From positions 62,001 through 126,000 of the forward strand of contig NZ_WSRZ01000013.1 in assembly GCF_009828585.1 (NCBI RefSeq): a stretch of 64,000 nt of DNA. The letters are read 5' to 3'. The stretch comes from Shewanella litoralis. Lineage in GTDB: Bacteria > Pseudomonadota > Gammaproteobacteria > Enterobacterales > Shewanellaceae. A model generated the notes under the pieces. The model worked only from the letters and a program-made list of their open reading frames with translations. It ran no database searches and was not told the DNA's origin. The position numbers were made by a program, and so were the translations under genes. Within the stretch, counting starts at the first letter, position 1; every line of letters begins with the position of its first letter. This document shows positions 47,069 to 56,409 of this stretch, in pieces.

Positions 47069-48856
47069 TTAAATAGCCACTGTGACTTTATTTAACCAGG
47101 CTAGCTCGTCGCCTTGCATTAATGGCGCAAGGGTTTGACGTACTTTTTGCTGGTATTGATTAAACCAATTCACTTCAAAATCAGTTAATAATGACTTGTC
47201 GATTAAGCGGGCATCCATTGGGATGTGAGTTAATGCATCAAACTCATACATTTCACGTTCAGCACCTTGTAATGCGAGGCAAGGTTGTACCGCCACTAGG
47301 TTTTCAATACGAATACCAAAACCGTCGGCGCGGTAATAACCTGGCTCGTTTGACAACACCATGCCAGGTAACAGCGCAACACCGTTAACGTTTTTACCAA
47401 TGCGCTGCGGGCCTTCATGCACACTTAAAAAATGGCCCACGCCATGGCCTGTGCCGTGGTCATAGTCAAAACCATGTTGCCATAAGTATTGGCGTGCAAA
47501 AGCATCGAGTTGCTGACCAGATGTGCCCTTAGGAAAGCGTGCAGTATCTAATGCAATATGGCCTTTTAATACTAAGGTCACCATTTTTTTCTGCTCGTCA
47601 GTCACATTGCCAATGGCGATAGTGCGGGTCACATCGGTAGTGCCATCGATATACTGTGCGCCAGAGTCAACCAAATAAATACTGTCCATGGTCATGGTGC
47701 TTGGGGTGCCATTATTGTGATTGTAATGACACATGGCAGCGTTGGCTCCTGTGGCTGAGATAGTGTCAAAACTTGGCTCGCGATACAGTGGGTCTTGCAA
47801 TCTAAAACTCTCTAATTTGTCTGCCAGTTGCGCTTCATCGTGCATGATTTTCTGCTCAACCTGACTGTCTAACCAGGCTAAAAAGCGGCTAACGGCAACA
47901 CCATCACGGATATGACAGGCGCGCATAGCCGCGAGTTCTGCGCTATTTTTTTGCGCCTTAGGTAAGGCAACTGGGTCGGTACCAACAATCAGCTTAGCAC
48001 CACTTTTTTGTGCCAGTAATTGTGAGAATGCATTGGCTGAATGCGGGTCGGCTAATAACTTAACGCCTTCCATTTGGGTTAACACAGTGGCTAATTCAGC
48101 TTCATCTTTAAAGCTCACCCCAGCGCCTACATGCTCGGCAATATTTTGCGGTACTTTAGCTAAATCGGTAAAAAAGGTCATGTCGCCATTGGCCGATAAT
48201 AGGCCGCAGCCCAGTATGACGGGGAAGCGTGGCACATCGTTTCCGCGGATGTTCAATAACCAGCAACACGAATCTAATGCGGCGATAAGCGCCACGTGAG
48301 CGCCTTGTTTTTTTACTAAGGCCCCAATTTGTTGGCGTTTCTCTACGCTATTACGCCCAGCACCCTCATGGCTAAATAAGGTCATGGTCGTTGCAGATGC
48401 TGCTGGGCGATCTAACCAACTCACATCAATGGGGTTGTCATTCACTTCAACCAGGTTGATTTGGGCTTTATCAAACTGTGCTTTGGTTTGTTGGTACCAT
48501 GCAAGGGTGTGCAAACGGCTGTCGATACCCACACTGGCGCCAGCGGGTAAGGTGTCAATGAGCCAGTCTATTTGTGGGTCGTCATACAGGCTTAAATATT
48601 CAAATAAACTGCCATCGACTTGCTGGCGAACCTGCACAGTGTAACGCCCGTCGGTAAAAATAGCGGCGCGGTCCTTTAATACAATCGCCATACCAGCAGA
48701 ACCGGTAAAACCAGTAGCCCAATGTAAACGCTCATTGCGGGCAGGCACGTATTCACCTAAGTATTCATCGGCGCGGGGAATGATAAAGGCATCGATGTGG
48801 TTCACTTCAAGTTGTTGGCGAATGGCATTGAGGCGCGTAGCAATAATATTGGACAT
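47069..48856 (-). CDS. Xaa-Pro aminopeptidase (M24B)
   Basis: Metallo-aminopeptidase of 595 aa, the long APP1-like form with two N-terminal creatinase-type domains before the pita-bread catalytic domain. Metal ligands: DSGAQYIDGTTDVTRT (two Asp), GTGHGVGHFLSVHEG (His) and NEPGYY/GIRIENL (Glu). Releases N-terminal residues preceding proline, probably in the cytoplasm. ATG 48856 follows GGAGAAACC. Divergent from a second M24 enzyme. Confidence 0.92.
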   Translation of the reverse strand: MSNIIATRLNAIRQQLEVNHIDAFIIPRADEYLGEYVPARNERLHWATGFTGSAGMAIVLKDRAAIFTDGRYTVQVRQQVDGSLFEYLSLYDDPQIDWLIDTLPAGASVGIDSRLHTLAWYQQTKAQFDKAQINLVEVNDNPIDVSWLDRPAASATTMTLFSHEGAGRNSVEKRQQIGALVKKQGAHVALIAALDSCCWLLNIRGNDVPRFPVILGCGLLSANGDMTFFTDLAKVPQNIAEHVGAGVSFKDEAELATVLTQMEGVKLLADPHSANAFSQLLAQKSGAKLIVGTDPVALPKAQKNSAELAAMRACHIRDGVAVSRFLAWLDSQVEQKIMHDEAQLADKLESFRLQDPLYREPSFDTISATGANAAMCHYNHNNGTPSTMTMDSIYLVDSGAQYIDGTTDVTRTIAIGNVTDEQKKMVTLVLKGHIALDTARFPKGTSGQQLDAFARQYLWQHGFDYDHGTGHGVGHFLSVHEGPQRIGKNVNGVALLPGMVLSNEPGYYRADGFGIRIENLVAVQPCLALQGAEREMYEFDALTHIPMDARLIDKSLLTDFEVNWFNQYQQKVRQTLAPLMQGDELAWLNKVTVAI

Positions 48857-49087
48857 GGTTTCTCCGTGGGAGGCGACTGATGGACTCAGCTCTGTAAATG
48901 AAGTGCAATTATCGCAAGGGCAGTACAAGCCTTGCAAGCGAAGTAGCTAAGAATAGGCAAGCTAAAATTGTAAACTTATATTGTAAACAGATATTGTATG
49001 CATGGTAACAATGACAAACAGACGGTATCCTAGCCCGGAGTGAATGCTTTATTTAAACGTAATAATAACAATAATAAAGGAAACGTT

Positions 49088-50302
49088 ATGACAATCGGTG
49101 TTGGTGGTGTAAGCCCACAGCAAGCGTTAGCTAAATTAACCCACATGGCTGAGGGCGTGGCAGCAATAAGTGATGATGAATTTACGCTGCGTATTTCGCG
49201 CGCGCAGCAATTAATGGCGCAACATGGTTTAGATGCCATTTATGTTAATGCAGGCACAAACTTGTACTATTTTAGTGGCACGCGTTGGTTTTCAAGTGAG
49301 CGTATGGTGGGCGCGATTATTCCTGCCGTGGGTCATATTGAATATATTGCCCCTGCATTTGAACTCGATACCTTGCAAGGGTATATGGCCATTAAAGGCC
49401 AAGTAAACACCTGGCACGAAGACCAAAGCCCTTATCAGTTATTTGCCGATGTGCTCAACAATATGGGGTTAACCCAAGCCAAAATCGGCATTGATGAATC
49501 GACGCCCTTCTTTATTAGCGACGGCATCGCTCAAGCGGCATCTCAGCATCGCTTTACCAGTGCAACAACCGTAACAGCGGGTTGTCGTATGATTAAATCC
49601 ACTGCCGAAATCGCTTTAATGCAACGCGCTAAAGACATGACGCTTGAAGTGCATAAAGCCGCTGCGAGTATATTACGTGAAGGCATTACTACTGCAGAGG
49701 TCGAAAGCTTTATCGATCAGGCACACTATGCTGTAGGCGCGGCACAAGGTTCATATTTTTGCATTGTGTTATTTGGCGAAGACACCGCCTATCCACATGG
49801 GGTTAAGTCGCCAAAATCATTAACACTTAACGACACTGTGTTGATTGATACCGGCTGTCAGTTGCACGGCTATAACTCAGACATTACCCGTACGTATGTA
49901 TTTGGTGAGCCCAATGAGCGTCAGCGCCAGTTATGGCAGTTAGAGCAAGATGCACAAATTGCCGCTTTTAATGCCGCGCAAATTGGCACGCCATGCTGTG
50001 ATGTTGATGTCGCGGCGCGCAAAGTATTACAAGATGCAGGCTTTGGCCCAGGTTACCAGGTACCAGGCTTACCGCATCGCACTGGTCATGGTATAGGGTT
50101 AGATATTCATGAATGGCCGTATTTAGTTGGTAATGACTCAACGTTACTGGCCAGTGGCATGTGTTTTAGTAACGAGCCCATGTTATGCGTGCCGGGTGAG
50201 TTTGGTATTCGCCATGAAGATCATTTTTACATGACCAGTGAAGGGCCGAAGTGGTTTACCCAACCAGCCAAATCGATTGATGATCCGTTTTACTTAGGTT
50301 AA
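49088..50302 (+). CDS. Xaa-Pro peptidase/creatinase-family protein (M24)
   Basis: Second M24 enzyme, 404 aa, prolidase/creatinase type. An N-terminal creatinase domain (residues 40-175) precedes the catalytic domain, with LIDTGCQLHGYNSDITRT, HRTGHGIGLDIHEWP and NEPMLCVPGEFGIRHED all retaining metal ligands. Ectoine hydrolase (DoeA) is related, but no ectoine genes are here; dipeptidase activity is more likely. ATG 49088 follows AAAGGAAACG. Confidence 0.85.
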   Translation: MTIGVGGVSPQQALAKLTHMAEGVAAISDDEFTLRISRAQQLMAQHGLDAIYVNAGTNLYYFSGTRWFSSERMVGAIIPAVGHIEYIAPAFELDTLQGYMAIKGQVNTWHEDQSPYQLFADVLNNMGLTQAKIGIDESTPFFISDGIAQAASQHRFTSATTVTAGCRMIKSTAEIALMQRAKDMTLEVHKAAASILREGITTAEVESFIDQAHYAVGAAQGSYFCIVLFGEDTAYPHGVKSPKSLTLNDTVLIDTGCQLHGYNSDITRTYVFGEPNERQRQLWQLEQDAQIAAFNAAQIGTPCCDVDVAARKVLQDAGFGPGYQVPGLPHRTGHGIGLDIHEWPYLVGNDSTLLASGMCFSNEPMLCVPGEFGIRHEDHFYMTSEGPKWFTQPAKSIDDPFYLG

Positions 50303-50334
50303 AGCTGATTACTTAAACGCACATGCGTTAAAAA

Positions 50335-50361
50335 ACAAAGCCTCCATCTCGGAGGCTTTGT
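50335..50361. terminator. Bidirectional terminator
   Basis: ACAAAGCCTCC / GGAGGCTTTGT, 11-bp stem and 5-nt loop between convergent genes. Confidence 0.75.
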
Positions 50362-50391
50362 TATGTTGATAACTGTTTATCTGTGCTGAGG

Positions 50392-50862
50392 TTAGTTAAT
50401 CGCAAACAACTCAACATCAAATATCAGTACTGAACCACCCACGATTTTACCGGTTGAGCGGTTACCGTAGGCAAGCTGGCTTGGGACATAAAAACGGAAC
50501 TTATCGCCAACACTCATTAATTGCACACCCTCAGTCCAGCCTTTAATCACCTGGTTTAAGCCAAAGCTAATGGTTTCGCCACGTTCAACTGAGCTGTCAA
50601 ATACAGTGCCGTCGATTAAGGTGCCATGGTAATGCACTGTCACTTTGCTGTTGGCTTTTGGGTGTTCAGTATTGTCGCCTTTGGTGAGGATTTCATACTG
50701 CAGGCCTGACAAGGTTTGTATTACACCTTCGCGTTTAACGTTCTCGGCTAAAAACAGTTTGCCTTTTTCGATGTTTTCTTTTGCTGCCTTGGAGTTATTC
50801 ATCTGGCTGAAAAAATAAAATATTACTCCAGCAATGACCACAACGGCCAAAATCATACGCAT
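50392..50862 (-). CDS. FKBP-type peptidyl-prolyl isomerase, membrane-anchored
   Basis: 156 aa: one N-terminal hydrophobic anchor (MILAVVVIAGVIFYFF), a short helix as in FkpA/Mip-like proteins, and an FKBP domain with VTVHYHGTLIDGTVFDSS, WTEGVQLMSVGDKFRFYVP and LAYGNR. Expected to speed proline isomerisation in the periplasm or at the inner membrane. The start could be any of three close codons; I chose ATG 50862. Confidence 0.88.
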   Translation of the reverse strand: MRMILAVVVIAGVIFYFFSQMNNSKAAKENIEKGKLFLAENVKREGVIQTLSGLQYEILTKGDNTEHPKANSKVTVHYHGTLIDGTVFDSSVERGETISFGLNQVIKGWTEGVQLMSVGDKFRFYVPSQLAYGNRSTGKIVGGSVLIFDVELFAIN

Positions 50863-50984
50863 AATTTTTCTCAATAAAATAGGTTTAGTGGCATGAGTTT
50901 ACCGCAAAATGATAAACGCTATCAAACAACGCCAAATCTATTTTGCAAGCGGGTTATTGTTTCGCGGTAGATGCTGTTAATGCT

Positions 50985-51335
50985 TTATGACATTTGCACT
51001 GTGGTCCAATCAAAATAGACATAACCCGCAGCGCTTATCACGGCAATATTAACCACAATGCAGCACCACAGTAGCCGAATAAAAGGTATCTTTTGGGTTT
51101 TATGGCGAAAATGATGTTGGCCCAGCAAGGCTGCGGGCCAACCGCCCAATAATGCACAAAGGTGAAGTGTTTTTTCACTGATACGGCGCGAGCTCTTAAT
51201 TGCCGCGTGTTTATCGAGGTAATACAAGGTCACGGTTAACACATTAAGCGATAAAAAAACTGCGGTTAGCCAGGGTTGAATCAATGCGCTCACCATGGAG
51301 AGCACGGTTAACATTAGCCAGGCAAATTTGTTCAT
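50985..51335 (-). CDS. DUF1294 membrane protein
   Basis: About 116 aa with three or four hydrophobic helices and the DUF1294 core (YYLDKHAA, LHLCALLGGWPAALLGQHHFRHKT). Many relatives carry an N-terminal cold-shock domain; this one has none. Function unknown. GTG 51350 is an alternative start. Confidence 0.8.
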   Translation of the reverse strand: MNKFAWLMLTVLSMVSALIQPWLTAVFLSLNVLTVTLYYLDKHAAIKSSRRISEKTLHLCALLGGWPAALLGQHHFRHKTQKIPFIRLLWCCIVVNIAVISAAGYVYFDWTTVQMS

Positions 51336-51407
51336 ATGGGCGTTTTTCACTTTCAGATGATGTAATTACAGGTAACGAGGTGTTGTTTCTCTCAATGCCT
51401 ACCGCGA

Positions 51408-52556
51408 TTAGCCACGTCTTAGCACTAAATAGCGCCACAGCTTTTCCAATGGGCCTTGTTTGAAATAACGTAAATACCAATGCGCAAGCAATAGTTGCAC
51501 CATGGTGTAAATGACTGCGATAGACATATAGCCCGTTCTATCTAACTGTTGCTGCCATTCAGGGGCAAGGTAGCGCAGCAGTATAATCCCAACAATGGAT
51601 TGGAGAATATATAAACTGAATGCCAGTTTACCGACGTTTTGCAGCGCGGTTAAACGCTGTGAGCTGTTTTTACACAACAAGCAAATGATATGGATATACA
51701 CCAAAGCACAGGCGATGGCGCTTAACAGTAAAATCACGTCAGAGAGCGCCACTAATAGTGTATTACCGCTAAAGCTCAATACTGAATCGACTAATGATAA
51801 CGTCACAGCCCAAAAGAGACTTTGTTTGAGTGTCTTGGCGTCTAATCCCTTGCTAAATACTTCGCGTTTATACAGTGCCATGCCGATTAACATCAGCCCA
51901 GCAATAAACCACATCAGTGTCAGTGGGATGACCATCACCATGTAACCAAACATCATTAGGTGCAGCACTAATTGCTCTGAATAGCTGCCCGTCCAGGTTG
52001 ATAATTGCTCCATAAATAACGTTGAGTCACGCAAGTATACCTGGTCGTCTGGCGATAGCGATATCAAGGTGATTGGAATAAGCGACATAAAAATAAACCA
52101 TTTTGCCTGCCTAATTAACGCATCAGCATCGAGGTAGCGATACTTAAAAGCCAGTAATCCACTGACGCCATACGACAGTAAAATATCACCCGGGAAGATA
52201 AAAATTCCATGAATAATCCCAAATAAAATCAGCCAATATAAACGCCACTTTTGTTGTTTGAGAAAGGTTTGTGATGAACCAAGAGTTAACTCAGATTGGT
52301 ATTTTTGAAATTGAATTAACATACCCGCACCAAACAACATTGCGAATAAGCTAAAGAAACGGCCTTCCAGGAAAAAGTTACTCAACAGCTCAATGGTAAT
52401 GTCGCTAATCGGCTGTACAGCATGCGGCGAATAGCCAAAAAAGCTATTGCCCATAAAGTAGATGTTTAAAAAGAAAATACCCAATACACCGACACCACGA
52501 ATGGCGTCAAGATTGGCTAAGCGTTGTGGTTGAGTCGAAGCTAATTGCTCGTCCAT
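51408..52556 (-). CDS. DUF418 family membrane protein
   Basis: Integral membrane protein of 382 aa, with about ten helices and the YeiB/DUF418 features LANLDAIRGVGVLGIFFLNI (N-terminus), FSLFAMLFGAG, and a C-terminal WRYLVLRRG. The N-terminal part resembles acyltransferase-3 membrane enzymes, but the role is unknown. Just upstream of the DUF1294 gene on the same strand, 72 bp apart. Confidence 0.8.
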   Translation of the reverse strand: MDEQLASTQPQRLANLDAIRGVGVLGIFFLNIYFMGNSFFGYSPHAVQPISDITIELLSNFFLEGRFFSLFAMLFGAGMLIQFQKYQSELTLGSSQTFLKQQKWRLYWLILFGIIHGIFIFPGDILLSYGVSGLLAFKYRYLDADALIRQAKWFIFMSLIPITLISLSPDDQVYLRDSTLFMEQLSTWTGSYSEQLVLHLMMFGYMVMVIPLTLMWFIAGLMLIGMALYKREVFSKGLDAKTLKQSLFWAVTLSLVDSVLSFSGNTLLVALSDVILLLSAIACALVYIHIICLLCKNSSQRLTALQNVGKLAFSLYILQSIVGIILLRYLAPEWQQQLDRTGYMSIAVIYTMVQLLLAHWYLRYFKQGPLEKLWRYLVLRRG

Positions 52557-52628
52557 GTGAGTTGCACTGTTAATCGCAGAAGTCCTTTTGGATGATTAAA
52601 GCTTTAGCTAATTTACGCGTGAGGCAAT

Positions 52629-52657
52629 AAAAAACCAAGCATTGTGCTTGGTTTTTT
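52629..52657 (-). terminator. Terminator of the SPFH gene
   Basis: AAAAAACCAAGC-ATTGT-GCTTGGTTTTTT, symmetrical and strong; lies between the SPFH stop (52717) and the DUF418 start (52556), both on the minus strand. Confidence 0.8.
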
Positions 52658-52716
52658 AAGATGTTAATCGTTATTGAGGATTAAACGCATCCACAACGCT
52701 GACTTAAGGTTATGGA

Positions 52717-53601
52717 TTACTTTTTCTGTACTTCTAAAAACGGGATCGTGCCAGTCGGTAACATGGTGGTAGGCAGCTTACCGTCCCAGCGCTCAGCTTT
52801 GGTTAATTCAACCAGGTTTTGGTTTTGCGCTAATGCTTCGGCACGGATTTTAATTGCCGAGGCTTCAGCATTACCTTTAATCCGAATACTCTCGGCTTCT
52901 GCAATAGCACGCGCTAACTGAGAGTCAGCTTCTGCTTGTGCTTGAGTAACGGCAATTTGCGCGCTAACACGTTCTTTTTCAAGATTTTGCAATTGGGTTT
53001 GTACTTCGACTTCGGCGCGCATTCTGTCTTCTACCGATTTTTCATAAGCATTAGAAAAATCGATGTTTTCTATCTGTACCGAGGTAATCGTTACTGGGCC
53101 TTTAATTGACTTGGTAATGGCATCTGTCACGTCAATACCAAACTTAATACGCTCTTGTACCGCAGAGATAGCAGTGTATTTACCAAAAATGTTCTCAACT
53201 TGAGTCGGCACCTGGCGATCAAGCAAGCGCGAAACCATTGAGTCGATGCCTTTAAACTTGGCATAAACTTCTTCAACGCGATCGGGCGGTACGCTAAAGG
53301 TAACTGATGCGCGCAAGGTTGCTGGTTGTTGATCGCGGCTATAGGCTTGCAGCGCCTGATAACTTGCGGTGTGTGTTTGAGTTGAGATTTTTACCACGGT
53401 ATCCATTAATGGAATTTTAAACCCTAGTCCGGGTTCTGCGGTATCGATAATTTTACCATTACGTAATAACACGCCGCGTTCACCCTGATCGACGGTATAC
53501 CAGCTGCCATATAAGCTGATGAGAATAATCAGTAATATCGATACCGGAATAATTTTACCCAGGTGATTGTTGCTTGCGTTTGCGAGATCGTTTTTTAACA
53601 T
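52717..53601 (-). CDS. SPFH/band 7 (prohibitin-like) membrane protein
   Basis: 294 aa: one N-terminal transmembrane helix (about 17-33), the band 7/SPFH domain (VDQGERGVLLRNGKII onward), and a long Ala/Glu-rich coiled coil (about 195-270). Resembles prohibitin and HflC, which form large cage-like assemblies around membrane proteases, but no HflK or FtsH partner is adjacent. Likely a membrane scaffold. Confidence 0.85.
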   Translation of the reverse strand: MLKNDLANASNNHLGKIIPVSILLIILISLYGSWYTVDQGERGVLLRNGKIIDTAEPGLGFKIPLMDTVVKISTQTHTASYQALQAYSRDQQPATLRASVTFSVPPDRVEEVYAKFKGIDSMVSRLLDRQVPTQVENIFGKYTAISAVQERIKFGIDVTDAITKSIKGPVTITSVQIENIDFSNAYEKSVEDRMRAEVEVQTQLQNLEKERVSAQIAVTQAQAEADSQLARAIAEAESIRIKGNAEASAIKIRAEALAQNQNLVELTKAERWDGKLPTTMLPTGTIPFLEVQKK

Positions 53602-53628
53602 TGTGCTTCCCTAGCAAAAAATAAAATA

Positions 53629-53650
53629 AAGATAATCTTATGATTATCTT
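53629..53650 (-). terminator. AT-rich terminator of the DUF4442 gene
   Basis: A perfect 9-bp stem (AAGATAATC / GATTATCTT) with a TTAT loop; on the minus strand a T-rich stretch follows, before the SPFH start. Confidence 0.65.
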
Positions 53651-53665
53651 ACGATTGTTTTATGA

Positions 53666-54142
53666 CTATTTCTGTGGTTTTTCAGAGATCCACAGCTTAA
53701 TGTGGCCTTGGACCACCACCACACCGTTGGTGTCATAGGCTTTTACATCAACTAACATATCACCCACTTGCCACTGCTCTGGTGTTACCTCTGCGACGCA
53801 TAGAATATCAGTCCCTGCTTTAGCGGTATAGTCAACCGACATCCCTTTAGGGATCCAACGTAAATGTGCAGGAATAGAGGCCTCTGCCATGGTACCCATT
53901 GCCATTTCTAAGCCATTACAAATCGCAATCACATGCACGGTACCAATATGGTTTTGCACTTTTTTACGTTTTTTAATTAAACATTCGCAACGATTCACCT
54001 TTAGCTCGTTAATGTAAGGATGAACCGTGCCAAAATAGGGTGCCATGCGGGCGACCATTTTAGAAAAAATATGTTTACCGAAAGGGTATGAGGTCACTTT
54101 TTTGTACAGTGACATGACTTTATTAGGTTTAGTTGGTGTCAT
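53666..54142 (-). CDS. DUF4442 hotdog-fold protein
   Basis: 158 aa, probably a hotdog-fold acyl-CoA thioesterase-like protein (HIGTVHVIAICNGLEMAMGTMAE is the helix-like core; WIPKGMSVDYTAKA strand region). Catalytic residues cannot be assigned by eye. Cytoplasmic. Separated by a terminator from the SPFH gene downstream. Confidence 0.75.
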   Translation of the reverse strand: MTPTKPNKVMSLYKKVTSYPFGKHIFSKMVARMAPYFGTVHPYINELKVNRCECLIKKRKKVQNHIGTVHVIAICNGLEMAMGTMAEASIPAHLRWIPKGMSVDYTAKAGTDILCVAEVTPEQWQVGDMLVDVKAYDTNGVVVVQGHIKLWISEKPQK

Positions 54143-54296
54143 ATGAAAAACTCGAATTATTGAATCAATGGGTTCTCTGGTCGGATGAGATTAACATTGT
54201 TGTAACCTTGGGTGAAGAGCTTGGCACTCTTTTTCATCGCTCATTTGCTTAGCGACAGGTATAATTTCGCCAGTGCTTAATCGTTAAGGATAAATT

Positions 54297-55232
54297 TTGA
54301 AATCGAACTTGTTGTTGAATTATATCAAAGGTATGGCCATGGGGGCTGCCGATGTGGTGCCGGGCGTTTCTGGTGGAACCATTGCATTTATTACCGGGAT
54401 ATTAGATCCACTGTTAGACGGTATCCGCAAAATCAATTTATCTTTGTTTGGCATTATTAAGCAGCAAGGTATTAAAGCGGCTTTTATGCACATTAACGGG
54501 CCGTTTTTGTTATGTGTGTTTGGCGGCATCTTAACCAGTATTTTTACCTTAGCTAAGTTGATTTCATGGCTATTGGCCACCCATCCCATTCCGGTATGGT
54601 CGTTCTTTTTTGGGTTAATTATTTACTCTGTTGTGCACATGGTAAAGCAGGTCGAAAAGTACACGGCGCTGCGCATTGTCATGTTTGCCCTTGGGGTGGC
54701 CTTTGCGTGGGCGATTACGGTGTTGCACCCCATTGAAATGCAGATTACTTACCTTAACTTCTTCTTTTGTGGCGCCATTGCAATATGCGCGATGATTTTG
54801 CCGGGGATTTCTGGCAGCTTTATTTTGCTGTTACTCGGTATGTATCCCGCGGTACTCGCAGCAGCTAAAGGGTTTGATATTATTTATCTAGCATGTTTTG
54901 CTGCAGGCGCTGCCATTGGTTTACTCAGCTTTAGCCATGTGCTATCGGCCTTGCTGCGTAAGTTTCACGATGCCACTGTGCTGTTTTTAACCGGGTTGAT
55001 GCTTGGTACATTAGGTAAAATTTGGCCGTGGAAAGAAGTGATTAGCTGGCGCGAAAACAGTAAAGGCGAACAAGTGCCTTTACTGGAGCAAAACTTATCG
55101 CCGTTTCAGTTTGAACAAGTCACTAGTGAGTCATCACAAATTGTCATGGCCATAGTGTGTGCGCTGGTCGGTATTGCCTTGGTGTGGGGCCTTGAATACG
55201 TCGGTCATAAAGCGAAGGCGCAGGTTGGTTAA
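54297..55232 (+). CDS. DUF368 polytopic membrane protein (TTG start)
   Basis: 311 aa with eight to nine helices and the strongly conserved DUF368 N-terminus KGMAMGAADVVPGVSGGTIA; a second GISGSFILLLLGMYPAVL repeat is visible, suggesting internal duplication. The family has been linked to undecaprenyl phosphate flipping (PopT/DUF368). Initiation at TTG 54297 is supported by AAGGA 6 nt upstream and by the family N-terminus (MKSNLLLNYIKGMAMG). Confidence 0.85.
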   Translation: MKSNLLLNYIKGMAMGAADVVPGVSGGTIAFITGILDPLLDGIRKINLSLFGIIKQQGIKAAFMHINGPFLLCVFGGILTSIFTLAKLISWLLATHPIPVWSFFFGLIIYSVVHMVKQVEKYTALRIVMFALGVAFAWAITVLHPIEMQITYLNFFFCGAIAICAMILPGISGSFILLLLGMYPAVLAAAKGFDIIYLACFAAGAAIGLLSFSHVLSALLRKFHDATVLFLTGLMLGTLGKIWPWKEVISWRENSKGEQVPLLEQNLSPFQFEQVTSESSQIVMAIVCALVGIALVWGLEYVGHKAKAQVG

Positions 55233-55264
55233 GTACAACGACCTCACTATTTAACTAAATAGAC

Positions 55265-55290
55265 AAGCAGAATCTCGGTTCTGCTTTTTT
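55265..55290 (+). terminator. Terminator after DUF368 gene
   Basis: AAGCAGAA-TCTCGG-TTCTGCTT followed by Ts. Confidence 0.8.
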
Positions 55291-55435
55291 ATGCTTCAAA
55301 TTTAGCTGAAAACGTTCTATAAATAATGAACTTAATTCATTTTCATTTCGTATTATGAAAGATTAAACCCACAAGTAAGTGGGTATGATTTGCTTGAAAA
55401 CAGGCAAAATCAATTCGGTCTCAGGAGTATTATAA

Positions 55436-56398
55436 ATGCCAGATACAGTCACATTTGTGCCAGAAAAAATCCAAATTGGGATCAGCAGCTGCTTATTGGG
55501 CAATCAAGTTCGTTTTGATGGCGGCCATAAAAACTCTTATTACTGTAAACAAGAAATTGAACCGTTTTTTGAATACACCACAGTTTGCCCAGAAATGGCG
55601 ATTGGCATGGGCGCACCACGCAAAAGTATTCGTCAAATTCGCGACGGCGACATTGTGCACATTAGAAGTGCTGATGGCTCGTTAGACGTGACTGATAAGC
55701 TTAATGAATATTCTCGAAGCAAAGTAGAAGAGCTCGACTATCTAGGTGGTTATATTTTATGTGCAAAGTCGCCAACCTGCGGAATGGAGCGCGTAACCGA
55801 ATATAAAATTGGCACTAATAACGGCAGTAAGACAGGCGTTGGTGTTTTTGCAAAAATATTAATAGAGCGTTACCCGTTTTTGCCGGTAGAAGAAGAAGGG
55901 CGTTTACACGATCTACCAATCCGAGAAAACTTTTTTACTCGCGTATTTGCTTACAACGATTGGAAAAAAATGAACCAGTCTGGGCTAACTAAACACAAAC
56001 TAATGCAGTTTCATTCGCGTTATAAATACTTGCTCATGGCTCATAGCCCTAAATGGTATCGCGAGTTAGGTCCAATATTAGCCGACATCCAAGATCTAGA
56101 ACAAACGGCGCAGCAGTATTTCGAAGGCTTTATGACGGCGTTAAAAATTATTGCGACGCGTAAAAATCACACCAGCACATTGCAACATATTCAAGGTTAT
56201 TTTAAGAAGCAATTAAGTGCAGATCAAAAAGAAGAATTGAGCGAATCGATTTTAAAATACCGCCAGGGGTTATTGCCTTTATTAGTGCCTATTACCTTGA
56301 TTAACCATTATGTGCGTGAGTTTCATACTCCTTATATAGAAGAGCAAGTGTATTTAAATCCACATCCTGAAGCGCTTAAGCTTCGTTATGCTTACTAG
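55436..56398 (+). CDS. DUF523/DUF1722 (YbgA-like) protein
   Basis: 320 aa fusion. N-terminal DUF523 (IGISSCLLGNQVRFDGGHK, TTVCPEMAIGMGAPRKSI, CAKSPTCGMERV) with conserved cysteines that could bind metal or an Fe-S centre. C-terminal DUF1722 (about 190-315). It lies 11 bp upstream of the photolyase start, the same pairing as YbgA-PhrB in E. coli, so a DNA-photodamage or light-stress role is likely but unproven. Confidence 0.85.
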   Translation: MPDTVTFVPEKIQIGISSCLLGNQVRFDGGHKNSYYCKQEIEPFFEYTTVCPEMAIGMGAPRKSIRQIRDGDIVHIRSADGSLDVTDKLNEYSRSKVEELDYLGGYILCAKSPTCGMERVTEYKIGTNNGSKTGVGVFAKILIERYPFLPVEEEGRLHDLPIRENFFTRVFAYNDWKKMNQSGLTKHKLMQFHSRYKYLLMAHSPKWYRELGPILADIQDLEQTAQQYFEGFMTALKIIATRKNHTSTLQHIQGYFKKQLSADQKEELSESILKYRQGLLPLLVPITLINHYVREFHTPYIEEQVYLNPHPEALKLRYAY

Positions 56399-56409
56399 GT
56401 CGAGTGTTG

